64,000 bases of DNA from Modestobacter sp. L9-4 (lineage in GTDB: Bacteria > Actinomycetota > Actinomycetes > Mycobacteriales > Geodermatophilaceae), in assembly GCF_019112525.1 (NCBI RefSeq), contig NZ_CP077800.1:1550001-1614000 (forward strand), written 5' to 3'. Every line of letters begins with the position of its first letter. Position 1 is the first letter of the stretch. The notes under the pieces were generated by a model. That model did no database searches and was not told the origin of the DNA. It saw nothing but the letters and a program-made list of their open reading frames with translations. This document shows positions 17,153 through 30,438 of the stretch, piece after piece. Made by a program: the position numbers and the translations under genes.

Positions 17153-17737
17153 TCAGCGGGTCGCGTTGACGACGGTCTGGCCGGCGAAGGGGAAGCCGAG
17201 CAGCGAGAGCAGCTCGCGGCCCTCCTCGTCGGTGGTGGCGGTGGTCACCAGGGTGATGTCCATGCCCCGGGGGCGGTCGATCCGGTCGACGTCGATCTCG
17301 CGGAACATCGACTGCTCGTTGAGACCGAACGTGTAGTTGCCGTGGCCGTCGAACTGCTTCGGGCTCAGGCCACGGAAGTCGCGGATGCGGGGCAGGGCCA
17401 GCGAGAGCAGCCGGTCCAGGAACTCCCACATGCGGTCGTTGCGGAGGGTGACCTTCGCGCCGATCGGCATGCCCTCGCGCAGCTTGAACTGGGCGATGGA
17501 CTTGCGGGCCTTGACCACGGCCGGCTTCTGACCGGTGATGGCGGTGAGGTCGCGGACCGCGCCGTCCATCAGCTTCGCGTCGCGGGTGGCCTCGCCGACG
17601 CCCATGTTGACCACGATCTTGACCAGACCGGGGATCTGCATGACGTTCGAGTAGCCGAACTCCGCCATCAGGGCCGGTGCGATCTCCTCGCGGTACCGGG
17701 CCAGCATGCGGGGCAGTTCACGCGTGGGTGCGCTCAT
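17153..17737 (-). CDS. rplE: 50S ribosomal protein L5
   Basis: L5 binds 5S rRNA and contacts P-site tRNA. The 194-residue protein has the segments [40 protein letters not shown] and [20 protein letters not shown]. It begins 2 nt after the rplX stop. Confidence 0.98.
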   Translation of the reverse strand: MSAPTRELPRMLARYREEIAPALMAEFGYSNVMQIPGLVKIVVNMGVGEATRDAKLMDGAVRDLTAITGQKPAVVKARKSIAQFKLREGMPIGAKVTLRNDRMWEFLDRLLSLALPRIRDFRGLSPKQFDGHGNYTFGLNEQSMFREIDVDRIDRPRGMDITLVTTATTDEEGRELLSLLGFPFAGQTVVNATR

Positions 17738-17739
17738 GT

Positions 17740-18087
17740 TCAGAGGTCCTTACCGGTGCGCCGGGAGACCCGGATGTTGCGGCCGTCATCGTCCTTGCGG
17801 TACCCGACGCGGGTGGGGTTGCCCTCGGAGTCGACGACCATCACGTTGCTCACGTGGATGGCGGCCTCCTGCGTCACGATGCCGCCGGACTGCGCGCCGC
17901 GCTGGTTGCTGCTGACCCGGGTGTGCTTCTTGACCCGGCCGATGCCCTCGACCAGGACCTTCGACGTCTTGGGGAAGGCGGCGATGACGCGGCCCTTCGC
18001 ACCCTTGTCCTTGCCGGACAGGACGACGACGGAGTCGCCCTTCTTGACCTTCATCGACGGGGTCTTCCCGCTGCTCTGCTGAGCCAT
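17740..18087 (-). CDS. rplX: 50S ribosomal protein L24
   Basis: L24 initiates 50S assembly and has a KOW motif ([20 protein letters not shown]). The 115-residue protein ends with [15 protein letters not shown] at 18087 has GGAGG 10 nt upstream; an in-frame GTG at 18093 also exists. The start is next to the rplN stop. Confidence 0.97.
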   Translation of the reverse strand: MAQQSSGKTPSMKVKKGDSVVVLSGKDKGAKGRVIAAFPKTSKVLVEGIGRVKKHTRVSSNQRGAQSGGIVTQEAAIHVSNVMVVDSEGNPTRVGYRKDDDGRNIRVSRRTGKDL

Positions 18088-18089
18088 GA

Positions 18090-18458
18090 TCACAACACCT
18101 CCGGAGCGAGCGAGATGATCCGCATGAAGCGCTTGTCACGCAGCTCGCGGCCCACGGGGCCGAAGATGCGGGTACCGCGCGGGTCGCCGCTGTCGCGGAT
18201 GATGACCGCGGCGTTCTCGTCGAAGCGAATGTAGGAGCCGTCGGGACGACGACGCTCCTTGACCGTGCGGACGATGACGGCCTTGACCACGTCGCCCTTC
18301 TTGACGCCTGCGCCGGGCAGCGCGTCCTTCACGGTGGCGACGATGACGTCACCGATGCCCGCGTAGCGTCGACCGGACCCGCCGAGAACCCGGATGCACA
18401 AGATCTCCTTGGCCCCGGTGTTGTCGGCGACTCGCAGTCGCGACTCCTGCTGGATCAC
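18090..18458 (-). CDS. rplN: 50S ribosomal protein L14
   Basis: The 122-residue length is exactly that of bacterial L14. The sequence has [39 protein letters not shown] and the C-terminal [22 protein letters not shown] at 18458 is preceded by AGGAG with 6-nt spacing; longer upstream readings lack similarity. It starts the segment after a 201-nt gap with several hairpins downstream of rpsQ. Confidence 0.98.
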   Translation of the reverse strand: MIQQESRLRVADNTGAKEILCIRVLGGSGRRYAGIGDVIVATVKDALPGAGVKKGDVVKAVIVRTVKERRRPDGSYIRFDENAAVIIRDSGDPRGTRIFGPVGRELRDKRFMRIISLAPEVL

Positions 18459-18484
18459 TACCTGCTCCTGTGTATCGGTGTCGA

Positions 18485-18512
18485 CAGCCGGACCGGATCG
18501 GTGAACCGGCTG
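18485..18512 (-). other. small hairpin upstream of rplN
   Basis: Arms CAGCCGG (18485-18491) and CCGGCTG (18506-18512), 26 nt upstream of the rplN start on the transcript. It is weaker than the neighbouring 18528-18563 hairpin and could be part of an rplN leader structure. Confidence 0.35.
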
Positions 18513-18527
18513 TCCGGTGCCCACGTG

Positions 18528-18563
18528 CGGACGCACCGGCAGCGTTCGCCGCCGGTGCGTCCG
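18528..18563 (-). terminator. hairpin in the rpsQ-rplN gap
   Basis: Perfect 13-bp stem CGGACGCACCGGC (18528-18540) with GCCGGTGCGTCCG (18551-18563) and a 10-nt loop, about 97 nt past the rpsQ stop. This gap (18459-18659) is where the S10 and spc operons are usually separated, and it also holds a possible TACCCT -10 box near 18616-18621 for rplN. Confidence 0.55.
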
Positions 18564-18659
18564 TACACGGGTTCCGGGATGTGGCGCGCACCCGGAGGGC
18601 GCGCCAGTCGTCCAGGGTACTCCCTGCTCACTGGCCTGGGGAGGCCGGTGGGCAGCTGC

Positions 18660-18938
18660 TTACTTGGCCTTCTCGACGACCGACACCAGACGCCAGCGCT
18701 TGGTGGCGGAGGTGGGGCGCGTCTCCATGATCTGCACCCGGTCGCCGATGCCGGCGGTGTTCAGCTCGTCGTGCGCCTTCAACTTGCTGGTGCGGCGCAG
18801 GACCTTGCCATACAGCGCGTGCTTCACGCGGTCCTCGACCTCGACGACGATGGTCTTCTCCATCTTGTCGCTGACGACGAGCCCCTCACGGACCTTGCGG
18901 TCCGCGCGCTCGACCGGTGCGTTGCTGGCCTCGCTCAT
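18660..18938 (-). CDS. rpsQ: 30S ribosomal protein S17
   Basis: The 92-residue OB-fold protein has [29 protein letters not shown] and the C-terminal [19 protein letters not shown]. The ATG overlaps the rpmC stop by 4 nt (ATGA). Confidence 0.98.
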   Translation of the reverse strand: MSEASNAPVERADRKVREGLVVSDKMEKTIVVEVEDRVKHALYGKVLRRTSKLKAHDELNTAGIGDRVQIMETRPTSATKRWRLVSVVEKAK

Positions 18939-19168
18939 GCCACACCCTCGTTCGGGGCGACCGACAGACCGAGCTCGCGCTCGCGCATGATCGTGTAGAT
19001 CCGGGCGATGTCGCGGCGGACGGTCTGCAGTCGCCGGTTGTTGTCCAGCTGGCCGGTGGCCACCTGGAACCGCAGGTTGAACAGCTCTTCACGCGACTCG
19101 CGCAGCCGGGTGGCCAGCTCGTCGACGGAGAGCTCGCGCAGCTCGGGCGCAGTGAGACCGGCGGCCAT
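18935..19168 (-). CDS. rpmC: 50S ribosomal protein L29
   Basis: L29 lies at the exit-tunnel rim, near the trigger-factor and SRP docking site. The 77-residue protein has [20 protein letters not shown], then [15 protein letters not shown] and [15 protein letters not shown]. The ATG at 19168 shares one base with the rplP stop (TGATG). Confidence 0.97.
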   Translation of the reverse strand: MAAGLTAPELRELSVDELATRLRESREELFNLRFQVATGQLDNNRRLQTVRRDIARIYTIMRERELGLSVAPNEGVA

Positions 19169-19584
19169 CACGCCTCTCCTTCTCGGGAGATGAAGCGGCA
19201 CTTCATCGGGAGCTTGTGGATCGCACGCCGCATGGCCTCGCGGGCCACCGGCTCGTCGACACCGGACAGCTCGAACATGATCCGGCCGGGCTTGACGTTG
19301 GCCACCCACCACTCGGGCGAGCCCTTGCCGGAACCCATGCGGGTCTCGGCCGGCTTCTTGGTCAGCGGACGGTCGGGGTAGATCGAGATCCACACCTTGC
19401 CGCCACGCTTGATGTGACGCGTCATCGCGATACGAGCGGACTCGATCTGACGGTTGGTCACGTACGCCGGCTCCAGGGCCTGGATGGCGAAGTCACCGAA
19501 GTTGATCTCGGTGCCGCCCTTGGCCTTGCCCGAACGGTCCGGGTGGTGCTGCTTGCGGTGCTTGACCCGACGAGGGATCAGCAT
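19168..19584 (-). CDS. rplP: 50S ribosomal protein L16
   Basis: L16 organises the A-site tRNA region of the 50S subunit. The 138-residue protein has the start [20 protein letters not shown] and [39 protein letters not shown] and [16 protein letters not shown] follow. It starts 2 nt after the rpsC stop. Confidence 0.98.
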   Translation of the reverse strand: MLIPRRVKHRKQHHPDRSGKAKGGTEINFGDFAIQALEPAYVTNRQIESARIAMTRHIKRGGKVWISIYPDRPLTKKPAETRMGSGKGSPEWWVANVKPGRIMFELSGVDEPVAREAMRRAIHKLPMKCRFISREGEA

Positions 19585-19586
19585 GA

Positions 19587-20498
19587 TCAGGCCTCCGTGT
19601 TCTCGGCACCGGCGGCCTGAGCCACGGCGGTGCCCTCGGCGCCGGCAGCCTCGCCGACGCTCTGCTCGGGAGCGACCTCGCCGGAGGTGGCAGCCACGGC
19701 GGTGACCGTGGTGTCCTCCACCGGGCCGGTGCCCTCGGCTGCCGCGCGACCGGCCTCGGTGCCGCCGGCGGTGGTGCCCGACGAACCCGACCGGCGCTGC
19801 GGGCGCTGGGCCCGCTCACGGCGCTGCTGACGCTGGGCGAGGGCCTCAAGGGCCTCCCGCTCGGCGCGCGAACCGCTGGCGTCGCCCTTGTAGATCCAGA
19901 CCTTCACGCCGATGCGGCCGAAGGTCGTGCGGGCCTCGTAGATGCCGTAGTCGATGTTCGCCCGGAGGGTGTGCAGCGGGACACGACCCTCGCGGTAGAA
20001 CTCCGAACGGCTCATCTCGGTGCCGCCCAGGCGCCCGGAGCACTGCACCCGGATGCCCTTGACCTGCGGGCTGCGCTGCGCGGACTGCATCGCCTTGCGC
20101 ATGGCACGACGGAAGCTCACGCGGCTGGACAGCTGCTCGGCGACACCCTGGGCGACCAGCTGCGCGTCGGACTCGGGGTTCTTCACCTCGAGGATGTTCA
20201 GCTGGACCTGCTTGCCGGTGAGCTTCTCGAGCTCACCGCGGATGCGGTCGGCCTCCGCGCCGCGGCGGCCGATGACGATGCCCGGCCGGGCGGTGTGGAT
20301 GTCCACGCGGACGCGGTCACGGGTGCGCTCGATCTCCACCTTCGAGATGCCGGCGCGCTCCATGCCCTTGCCCATGAGCTTGCGGATCGCCACGTCCTCC
20401 TTGACGTAGTCCGCGTACAGCTTGTCCGCGTACCACCGGGACTTGTAGTCGGTGGTGATGCCGAGCCGGAACCCGTGCGGGTTGACCTTCTGACCCAC
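19587..20498 (-). CDS. rpsC: 30S ribosomal protein S3 with long C-terminal tail
   Basis: S3 lies at the mRNA entry pore and contributes to helicase activity. Residues 1-215 hold the normal protein, including the KH domain ([20 protein letters not shown]) and [19 protein letters not shown]. About 75 further residues form an Ala/Glu/Gly/Thr-rich tail preceded by an Arg/Gln-rich segment ([17 protein letters not shown]). The GTG start shares a base with the rplV stop (TAGTG). Confidence 0.97.
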   Translation of the reverse strand: MGQKVNPHGFRLGITTDYKSRWYADKLYADYVKEDVAIRKLMGKGMERAGISKVEIERTRDRVRVDIHTARPGIVIGRRGAEADRIRGELEKLTGKQVQLNILEVKNPESDAQLVAQGVAEQLSSRVSFRRAMRKAMQSAQRSPQVKGIRVQCSGRLGGTEMSRSEFYREGRVPLHTLRANIDYGIYEARTTFGRIGVKVWIYKGDASGSRAEREALEALAQRQQRRERAQRPQRRSGSSGTTAGGTEAGRAAAEGTGPVEDTTVTAVAATSGEVAPEQSVGEAAGAEGTAVAQAAGAENTEA

Positions 20499-20962
20499 TA
20501 GCGGGTCCCTCCCCTCGTGTTGCTGGTCTGCTGCGTCGCCGGGCCGGACTGCCCGGTCTCGCGCCGTGCCTTGCGAGACCGCAGGGCGAGCTCGGCGCTC
20601 GAGCTCACCTCGGAGACCTCGACGGTGATGTGGCTGGTCCGCTTGTTGATGCGGAACGCCCGGCCCTGCGCACGCGGACGGATCCGCTTGAGCGTGGGGC
20701 CCTCGTCGACGAACGCGGCGCTCACGACGAGCGCAGCGGGGTCGAGGCGGAGGTTGTGCTCGGCGTTGGCCACCGCGCTGGCGACGACCTTGGCCACCGG
20801 CTCGCTGGCGGTCTGCGGGGCGAAGCGCAGCAGCGCCAGCGCCTCGTCGGTCGGCAGGTAACGGATCATGTCCACCACCCGCCGCGCCTTCATCGGGGTG
20901 ACGCGGACGAACCGGGCGGTGGCCCGGGCGACCGGCGTCTCCTGTCCCAACTGGGAAGTCAT
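20498..20962 (-). CDS. rplV: 50S ribosomal protein L22
   Basis: L22 lines the exit tunnel. The 154-residue protein has [20 protein letters not shown], then [17 protein letters not shown] and [20 protein letters not shown], with the tunnel-constriction loop in the usual place. A Ser/Arg/Gln-rich tail of about 25 residues follows. It is 21 nt after rpsS. Confidence 0.98.
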   Translation of the reverse strand: MTSQLGQETPVARATARFVRVTPMKARRVVDMIRYLPTDEALALLRFAPQTASEPVAKVVASAVANAEHNLRLDPAALVVSAAFVDEGPTLKRIRPRAQGRAFRINKRTSHITVEVSEVSSSAELALRSRKARRETGQSGPATQQTSNTRGGTR

Positions 20963-20983
20963 CTGTGTCTTCTCTCTACCTGG

Positions 20984-21265
20984 TCAGCCGCGCCGCGAGC
21001 GACGGTCGTCCTTGATGTGCCCACGGAAGGTGCGCGTGGGCGCGAACTCGCCGAGCTTGTGCCCGACCATCGCCTCGGTGACGAACACCGGGACGTGCTT
21101 GCGGCCGTCGTGCACGGCGATCGTGTGCCCGAGCATGTCGGGGATGATCGTCGAACGCCGCGACCAGGTGCGGATGACGTTCTTGGTGCCCTTGTCGTTC
21201 TGGACGTCCACCTTGGCGAGCAGGTGGTCGTCGACGAACGGGCCCTTCTTCAGGCTGCGTGGCAT
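20984..21265 (-). CDS. rpsS: 30S ribosomal protein S19
   Basis: The 93-residue protein starts [16 protein letters not shown] and has [20 protein letters not shown], followed by [20 protein letters not shown]. It has the family's normal length and lies between rplB and rplV. Confidence 0.98.
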   Translation of the reverse strand: MPRSLKKGPFVDDHLLAKVDVQNDKGTKNVIRTWSRRSTIIPDMLGHTIAVHDGRKHVPVFVTEAMVGHKLGEFAPTRTFRGHIKDDRRSRRG

Positions 21266-21287
21266 GTCTGTCGGCTCCTCTACCCGC

Positions 21288-22121
<834 letters not shown>

Positions 22122-22164
22122 GGTTCCTCGTCAGTCCTCTGGTCCGATCGGTGGTCCGGGGCCG

Positions 22165-22467
22165 TCAGGCGCCCGGGCCCCCGAAGAGCTCGATGCGGTC
22201 GCCGGGGGCCACGGAGACGATGGCGCGCTTGGTGTCCTTGCGCTTGCCCATCAGAGCGCCCTTCGAGCGCTTCCTCTTCCCCTGACGGTTGATCGTGTTG
22301 ACGGCGAGGACCTTCACGTTGAAGACCTGCTGCACAGCGATCTTGATCTGGGTCTTGTTGGCGTCGGGACGCACGATGAACGTGTACTTGTTCTGGTCGA
22401 GGAGGCCGTAGCTCTTCTCGGAGATCACCGGGGACAGCAGGACGTCCCGGGGGTCGCGGACGCTCAT
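22165..22467 (-). CDS. rplW: 50S ribosomal protein L23
   Basis: L23 is the docking site of trigger factor and SRP at the tunnel exit. The 100-residue protein has [35 protein letters not shown] and the C-terminal [17 protein letters not shown]. The ATG overlaps the rplD stop by 4 nt. Confidence 0.98.
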   Translation of the reverse strand: MSVRDPRDVLLSPVISEKSYGLLDQNKYTFIVRPDANKTQIKIAVQQVFNVKVLAVNTINRQGKRKRSKGALMGKRKDTKRAIVSVAPGDRIELFGGPGA

Positions 22468-23362
22468 GCCTTCTCCTCGGTGTCATCGGTGCTGACGTCG
22501 GCACGGGCGGCCTCGGCCGGCGTGGTCACGTCGGCGACCGGCACGGTGCTGGCTGCCTGGGCGACCGGCGTGGGGTCGACCGGGGCCTCGCCCAGGTCGA
22601 GGTCCGTGGTGCCCTGGCCCTCGACGGAGGGGATGGCACCCGGGATGCTCGGCGTGGTCAGGTCGGGGAGCTCGACGGACGCGCCGCTCTTCCCGCCCCG
22701 GGCCGGACCGGACACGAACTCGGCCAGCGCGACCTCGGTGAAGACGACCTCGTCGGCCACCAGCACGTCGTAGGTGTTGAGCTGGCCGGCCTCGATCAGG
22801 TGCACCTGCGGCACGTTGCGCAGGCTGACCCAGTTGAGGACGTCGTCGCGGTCGAGGACGACCAGCACGCGCTTGGCGGTGCTGATCGAGGTCAGGACCT
22901 TCAGCGCGGACTTGGTCGACGGGGCGTCGCCCTCGACGAACGCGGTGACCACGTGGACGCGGTCCTCGCGGGCCCGGTCGGAGAGGGCACCGCGCAGGGC
23001 GGCCGCCTTCATCTTCTTGGGGGTCTTCTGCTCGTAGTCGCGCGGCTTGGGGCCGTGCGAGATGCCACCGCCGGAGAACTGCGGGGCTCGGAGCGAGCCC
23101 TGACGGGCGCGGCCGGTGCCCTTCTGCCGGTACGGCTTGGCACCGGTGCCGCTGACCTCGGCGCGCGTCTTGGTCGAGTGCGTGCCCTGGCGGGCCGCGG
23201 CCAGCTGGGCCACGACGACCTGGTGCATCAGGGAGACGTTGGCGTTGGCGTCGAAGAGCTCACCGGGAAGCGTGACGCTCCCGGTGGTCTCCCCCGCCGG
23301 CGTACGGACCGGGACCTGACGGTCGGTCCGCGCCTGTGCCTTGGACTCGGCGATCGACTGGC

Positions 23363-23366
<4 letters not shown>
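22464..23366 (-). CDS. rplD: 50S ribosomal protein L4 with long C-terminal tail
   Basis: L4 lines the exit tunnel and represses the S10 operon in some bacteria. Residues 1-220 are normal L4, with the tunnel loop [16 protein letters not shown]-like (here [20 protein letters not shown]) and [20 protein letters not shown]. About 80 residues of Asp/Glu/Thr/Pro/Ala-rich low-complexity tail follow. It overlaps rplC and rplW by 4 nt each. Confidence 0.97.
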
Positions 23367-24028
<662 letters not shown>

Positions 24029-24043
24029 GTCTGGAAACAGCCC

Positions 24044-24349
24044 TTACTGGATGTTGACGTCGACCGAGGCCGGCAGGTCGATGCGCATGAGCGCGTCGAC
24101 CGTCTTCGGTGTCGGGTCGAGGATGTCGATGAGCCGCTTGTGGGTGCGCATCTCGAAGTGCTCGCGCGAGTCCTTGTACTTGTGCGGCGAGCGGATGACG
24201 CAGTACACGTTCTTCTCCGTCGGCAGCGGCACGGGGCCGACGACGCGCGCACCGGTCTTCGTCACCGTCTCGACGATGCGACGAGCCGAGGCATCGATCG
24301 CCTCGTGGTCGTAGGCCTTCAGCCGGATGCGGATCTTCTGTCCCGCCAT
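24044..24349 (-). CDS. rpsJ: 30S ribosomal protein S10 (NusE)
   Basis: S10 is part of the 30S head and, as NusE, links NusG and transcription to translation. The 101-residue protein reads [20 protein letters not shown], has [20 protein letters not shown] and ends [15 protein letters not shown] at 24349 has CAGGAGCG upstream. It starts the S10 operon after a 118-nt gap with a long hairpin behind tuf. Confidence 0.98.
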   Translation of the reverse strand: MAGQKIRIRLKAYDHEAIDASARRIVETVTKTGARVVGPVPLPTEKNVYCVIRSPHKYKDSREHFEMRTHKRLIDILDPTPKTVDALMRIDLPASVDVNIQ

Positions 24350-24426
24350 CGGTTGTCTTCGCTCCTGCCGATCGGTTGTGAAAGTTCGTGTGGGTCTGCT
24401 GACCCTGGGTCGGTGTCCCGACCCGA

Positions 24427-24463
24427 CTGACGGGCGGCGGCCGGTCCGGCCGCCGCCCGTCAG
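24427..24463 (-). terminator. very long hairpin 3' of tuf
   Basis: Eighteen-base arms (24427-24444, CTGACGGGCGGCGGCCGG, and 24446-24463) are perfectly complementary around one central T, so the effective loop is about 5 nt. It lies 4 nt past the tuf stop and probably ends the str operon. Confidence 0.75.
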
Positions 24464-24467
24464 GGTG

Positions 24468-25661
24468 TCACTTGTTGATCTTGACGACCCGGCCGGCGCC
24501 GACGGTCCGGCCACCCTCGCGGATGGCGAAGCGCAGGCCTTCCTCCATGGCGATCGGCTGGATCAGCTCGACCGACATCTCGGTGTTGTCACCGGGCATG
24601 ACCATCTCGGTGCCGGCGGGCAGGGTCACCACGCCGGTCACGTCCGTGGTCCGGAAGTAGAACTGGGGACGGTAGTTGTTGAAGAACGGCGTGTGACGGC
24701 CGCCCTCGTCCTTCGAGAGGATGTAGACGGAGCCCTCGAAGTTCGTGTGCGGGGTGATGGAACCCGGCTTCACGACGACCTGGCCACGCTCGACGTCCTC
24801 GCGCTTGATGCCGCGCAGGAGCAGCCCGACGTTGTCGCCGGCCTGGCCCTGGTCGAGCAGCTTGCGGAACATCTCGACACCGGTGACCGTCGTCTTCGAC
24901 GAGGTCGGGCGGATGCCGACGATCTCGATCTCCTCGGAGACCTTGACGATGCCGCGCTCCACGCGACCGGTGACGACGGTGCCGCGACCGGTGATGGTGA
25001 AGACGTCCTCGACGGGCATGAGGAACGGCATGTCGATCTCACGCACGGGCTCGGGGATGGCCGAGTCCACGGCGTTCATGAGCTCCATGAGCTTGTCGCC
25101 CCACTCGGCGTCGCCCTCGAGGGCCTTCAGCGCCGAGACGCGGACCACGGGGAGGTCGTCGCCCGGGAACTCGTACTCGCTGAGGAGCTCACGGACCTCC
25201 AGCTCGACGAGCTCGAGGATCTCCTCGTCGTCGACCATGTCGGCCTTGTTGAGCGCCACGACGATGTAGGGGACACCGACCTGGCGGGCCAGGAGCACGT
25301 GCTCCTTGGTCTGCGGCATCGGGCCGTCGGTGGCGGCAACCACCAGGATCGCGCCGTCCATCTGCGCGGCACCGGTGATCATGTTCTTGATGTAGTCGGC
25401 GTGCCCGGGGCAGTCGACGTGCGCGTAGTGCCGGTTCTCGGTCTGGTACTCGACGTGGGCGATCGAGATCGTGATGCCGCGGGCCTTCTCCTCGGGCGCC
25501 TTGTCGATCTGGTCGAACGCAGACGCCTCGTTGAGGTCCGGGTACTTGTCGTGCAGGACCTTGGTGATCGCCGCGGTCAGCGTCGTCTTCCCATGGTCGA
25601 TGTGCCCGATGGTGCCGATGTTGACGTGCGGCTTGGTCCGCTCGAACTTGGCCTTGGCCAC
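24468..25661 (-). CDS. tuf: translation elongation factor Tu
   Basis: EF-Tu delivers aminoacyl-tRNA to the ribosome. The 397-residue protein has all GTPase motifs: GHIDHGKTT (G1), the RGITI effector region (G2), DCPGHADY (G3) and NKADMVDD (G4), followed by beta-barrel domains II and III ending [11 protein letters not shown] at 25661 has GAGAGAGGA upstream. It is last in rpsL-rpsG-fusA-tuf and is bounded by strong hairpins on both sides. Confidence 0.99.
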   Translation of the reverse strand: MAKAKFERTKPHVNIGTIGHIDHGKTTLTAAITKVLHDKYPDLNEASAFDQIDKAPEEKARGITISIAHVEYQTENRHYAHVDCPGHADYIKNMITGAAQMDGAILVVAATDGPMPQTKEHVLLARQVGVPYIVVALNKADMVDDEEILELVELEVRELLSEYEFPGDDLPVVRVSALKALEGDAEWGDKLMELMNAVDSAIPEPVREIDMPFLMPVEDVFTITGRGTVVTGRVERGIVKVSEEIEIVGIRPTSSKTTVTGVEMFRKLLDQGQAGDNVGLLLRGIKREDVERGQVVVKPGSITPHTNFEGSVYILSKDEGGRHTPFFNNYRPQFYFRTTDVTGVVTLPAGTEMVMPGDNTEMSVELIQPIAMEEGLRFAIREGGRTVGAGRVVKINK

Positions 25662-25724
25662 TGGGATCCTCTCTCCGTGTCTTCGCAGTCGTGCGCGTGT
25701 CTGTGGGGGGGTACGGGCGGTGCT

Positions 25725-25758
25725 GGTCGGCCGCGGGTCGTCAGACCCGCGGCCGACC
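25725..25758 (-). terminator. hairpin 3' of fusA
   Basis: Perfect 15-bp stem GGTCGGCCGCGGGTC (25725-25739) with GACCCGCGGCCGACC (25744-25758) and a 4-nt loop, 5 nt beyond the fusA stop. It could lower read-through into tuf or process the transcript. Confidence 0.65.
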
Positions 25759-25763
25759 GGTGG

Positions 25764-27863
<2,100 letters not shown>

Positions 27864-27892
27864 TACGTCACTCCTCTTCTCTCTAGTCCGTG

Positions 27893-27925
27893 CGCGGTGT
27901 CCGGGGGTCGCCCGGGTTCACCGCG
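27893..27925 (-). other. hairpin in the rpsG-fusA gap
   Basis: Arms CGCGGTG (27893-27899) and CACCGCG (27919-27925) with an inner CCGGG/CCCGG pairing, in the 87-nt gap between rpsG and fusA. It is weaker than the others and could mark a processing site. Confidence 0.4.
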
Positions 27926-27950
27926 GGCAGCGGCTGCTGATGGACTGTCG

Positions 27951-28421
27951 TCACCAGCGGTAGTGCGCGAAGGCCTTGTTCGACTCGGCCATCTTGTGGG
28001 TGTCCTCGCGACGCTTCACGGCGGCACCGAGGCCGTTGCTGGCGTCCAGGAGCTCGTTCATGAGGCGCTCGGTCATCGTCTTCTCGCGGCGGGCGCGGCT
28101 GTACTGGATGAGCCAGCGCAGGCCGAGCGTGGTGCTGCGGGAGGGACGGACCTCGATCGGCACCTGGTAGGTGGCGCCACCGACACGGCGGCTGCGGACC
28201 TCCAGGGCGGGCTTCACGTTGTCCAGCGCGCGCTTGAGCACGACGACCGGGTCGGTGTCGGCCTTGGCGCGGACGCCCTCGAGGGCGCCGTAGACGATCG
28301 CCTCGGCGATCGAGCGCTTGCCGTCGACGAGCACCTTGTTCACCAGCTGGGTGACCAGCTGGGACTGGAAGACCGGGTCGATGACCAGCGGACGCTTCGG
28401 CGCGGGGCCCTTGCGAGGCAT
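27951..28421 (-). CDS. rpsG: 30S ribosomal protein S7
   Basis: S7 nucleates the 30S head. The 156-residue protein reads [20 protein letters not shown], then [20 protein letters not shown] and [16 protein letters not shown], and ends AFAHYRW. The ATG shares a base with the rpsL stop (TAATG). Confidence 0.98.
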   Translation of the reverse strand: MPRKGPAPKRPLVIDPVFQSQLVTQLVNKVLVDGKRSIAEAIVYGALEGVRAKADTDPVVVLKRALDNVKPALEVRSRRVGGATYQVPIEVRPSRSTTLGLRWLIQYSRARREKTMTERLMNELLDASNGLGAAVKRREDTHKMAESNKAFAHYRW

Positions 28422-28795
28422 TAGCTCTTCTCCTTCTTCGCGCCGTACTTGCTGCGCGCCTGCTTGCGGCCACGGACGCCCTGGGTGTCCAGCGAGCCGC
28501 GGATGATCTTGTAGCGAACGCCGGGGAGGTCCTTCACACGGCCGCCGCGCACGAGCACCATCGAGTGCTCCTGCAGGTTGTGGCCGACGCCCGGGATGTA
28601 GGCGGTCACCTCGACACCACTGGTGAGCCGGACACGAGCGACCTTGCGCAGCGCCGAGTTCGGCTTCTTCGGCGTCGTCGTGTACACGCGGGTGCACACC
28701 CCGCGGCGTTGAGGAGAGCTCTTCAACGCCGGGGTCTTGGTCTTCTCGACCTTGTCCTCGCGGCCCTTGCGGACCAGCTGGTTGATCGTGGGCAT
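28421..28795 (-). CDS. rpsL: 30S ribosomal protein S12
   Basis: S12 monitors codon-anticodon pairing in the A site. The 124-residue protein begins [20 protein letters not shown] and has [17 protein letters not shown] and [18 protein letters not shown]. Lysines corresponding to K43 and K88, the classic streptomycin-resistance positions, are unchanged. It is the first gene of the str operon, behind a ~310-nt leader. Confidence 0.98.
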   Translation of the reverse strand: MPTINQLVRKGREDKVEKTKTPALKSSPQRRGVCTRVYTTTPKKPNSALRKVARVRLTSGVEVTAYIPGVGHNLQEHSMVLVRGGRVKDLPGVRYKIIRGSLDTQGVRGRKQARSKYGAKKEKS

Positions 28796-28917
28796 GGGTG
28801 GCCTGGATCTCCTACCTGCGCTGGGTCGTGCTGTGGATGTGGTGCGTGCTCATGCGTGCCCGGTCGCCCCGGCCCTCGGGCCGGCTGACCCGTCCTCCGG
28901 CCCCCGCGGTCGGGCGT

Positions 28918-28943
28918 GTCGCCCGTCCCGGGACCCGGGCGAC
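28918..28943 (-). other. hairpin in the rpsL leader
   Basis: Arms GTCGCCCG (28918-28925) and CGGGCGAC (28936-28943) with an inner CCCGGG. It lies in the leader between the rpsL promoter and rpsL. The 575-nt interval 28796-29370 otherwise holds the divergent promoter regions and no gene I can support. Confidence 0.4.
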
Positions 28944-29111
28944 TGACTCGACCGGACTCCGCACTCCTCGCCCGGCACCGGCCACCCCGCCTCGCGGCGG
29001 CCCGTCGTCAGACGGGAGGTGGCCCCCGGCGCTCTGTCGATCCGGGGACCGACGGACGCTCAGGTGCACGACGAACGGGAGCAGGCCCAGTCATCCTGGG
29101 CACAGCTGACC

Positions 29112-29140
29112 ACAGTACCCGGCCCCCTCGGCCCGGTCAA
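29112..29140 (-). promoter_or_regulatory. sigma-A type promoter of the str operon (rpsL)
   Basis: On the minus strand TTGACC (29135-29140) and TACTGT (29112-29117) are separated by exactly 17 nt. This is the best -35/-10 pair I found in the window. Transcription would start near 29105, about 310 nt before rpsL. Confidence 0.75.
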
Positions 29141-29370
29141 AGCCGGGTCGACTTGTGGTCGGTGCACCGAGGTCGTCGGCTCGCTGGGTGTCAACGGCGA
29201 CCGGTGCCGACCTGTTCCCGGGTGGGCGGAGGTCTCGCGGTCGACCGTACGACCCGTCGCCCGACCGGGACGGGAGGTCGCCGCCGACACCCGCCGCATC
29301 GCTGTTGTCGGTACCCGGTCCTACCGTCGGTCGCGAACTGCTCACCGACCGCTGCTGCCCGGAGGTACCC

Positions 29371-30360
29371 GTGCTCCCCGACTCCGCCCGCGAACTCAAG
29401 GCACGGCTGTCCCAGCGCCTCAGCGGCGTGCTGCCCGGCGAGGTGGTCGCCAGCTCCCTCGGGGGCGCGACGCGCTGGAGCGGCGTCGCCCTCGGCCTGC
29501 GCCCGGTGGGCCCCGACCAGGTGCACCTGGCGATCCGGCTGATCGACCAGCGGGACGCCGACGTCGTCCTCGCCGGGCTGGACGAGGCGGCCCGCGAGGA
29601 GGTCGACGTCCGGGTCATCGGCCCGGTGCGGCTGCTCTCCTCCCCCGATTCGTTCTCGCCCGCGGCGCTGCAGCGACGGGAACGGCCGCTGCGGCCGGGG
29701 CAGTCGGTCAGCCACCGGGACGTCACCGCCGGCACCCTGGGCGGCTTCGTCCGGCGTCCGGGCACCGACGGGCTGCTGGTGCTCAGCAACAGCCACGTGC
29801 TGGCCGACAGCGGCGCCGGCGACCTCGGCGACCCGGTCCTGCAGCCCGGGGTGGCCGACGGTGGCCGGCCGGGCGACCGGGTGGGGACGCTCGCGGGCTT
29901 CCTGCCCTTCAGCGACGAGCCCGGCAACTTGGTCGACGCGGCCGTCGCCACGCTGGACGCCGGCGTGGCCGCCGATCCCACCGCCTACCCCGGCGGCGCC
30001 CTGCTGGCCCGGGTGACCGCACCCGAGGAGGTCGACCCCGACGAGGTCGTCGAGAAGGTCGGTCGCACCACCGGGCACACGCGCGGGCGCATCACCGCCG
30101 TGGAGGTCGACGGGGTCGGCGTGCAGTACGACGACGGGGTGCACACCTTCGACGACCAGGTGGAGGTGGAGGGGCTCACCGGTGGCTTCAGCGCCGGCGG
30201 GGACAGCGGCTCGGTCATCTGGCGCAGCCGCGACCGCGCGCCGCTGGGACTGCTGTTCGCGGGCTCGGCGGTGGGCGGCAGCGCCGGGGGCGGTGTCACC
30301 TTCGCCAACCCGCTGGCGACCGTGCTGCAGCGCCTGGGGGTGGACTGGGTCGCCGGCTGA
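29371..30360 (+). CDS. trypsin-fold serine protease, cytoplasmic
   Basis: The 329-residue protein has no signal peptide. Residues ~35-90 form a small alpha/beta module (WSGVALGLRPVGPDQVHLAI, ending VDVRVIGPVRLL). A chymotrypsin-like domain follows: NSHVLAD (His142), VDAAVATLD (Asp189) and GFSAGGDSGSVIW (Ser279). These fit a complete catalytic triad, and the order resembles bacterial relatives of the plant Nal1 protease group. GTG at 29371 has GGAGG at 5-nt spacing. It is divergent from rpsL and 78 nt ahead of a small gene that may repeat its N-terminal module. The substrate is unknown. Confidence 0.85.
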   Translation: MLPDSARELKARLSQRLSGVLPGEVVASSLGGATRWSGVALGLRPVGPDQVHLAIRLIDQRDADVVLAGLDEAAREEVDVRVIGPVRLLSSPDSFSPAALQRRERPLRPGQSVSHRDVTAGTLGGFVRRPGTDGLLVLSNSHVLADSGAGDLGDPVLQPGVADGGRPGDRVGTLAGFLPFSDEPGNLVDAAVATLDAGVAADPTAYPGGALLARVTAPEEVDPDEVVEKVGRTTGHTRGRITAVEVDGVGVQYDDGVHTFDDQVEVEGLTGGFSAGGDSGSVIWRSRDRAPLGLLFAGSAVGGSAGGGVTFANPLATVLQRLGVDWVAG

Positions 30361-30438
30361 CGGCGGACACACCCCGGACGGGGAGGCCGCGCGACGGGAG
30401 GCCTGGGCAGCGGGCCGGGACGGGGGCACCATGGGTGC

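Noticed and set aside
29155-29370. Upstream extension of the protease gene with a possible signal or propeptide
   Set aside because: The extra 72 residues are Arg/Pro-rich, and a good GGAGG site directly precedes the GTG at 29371.
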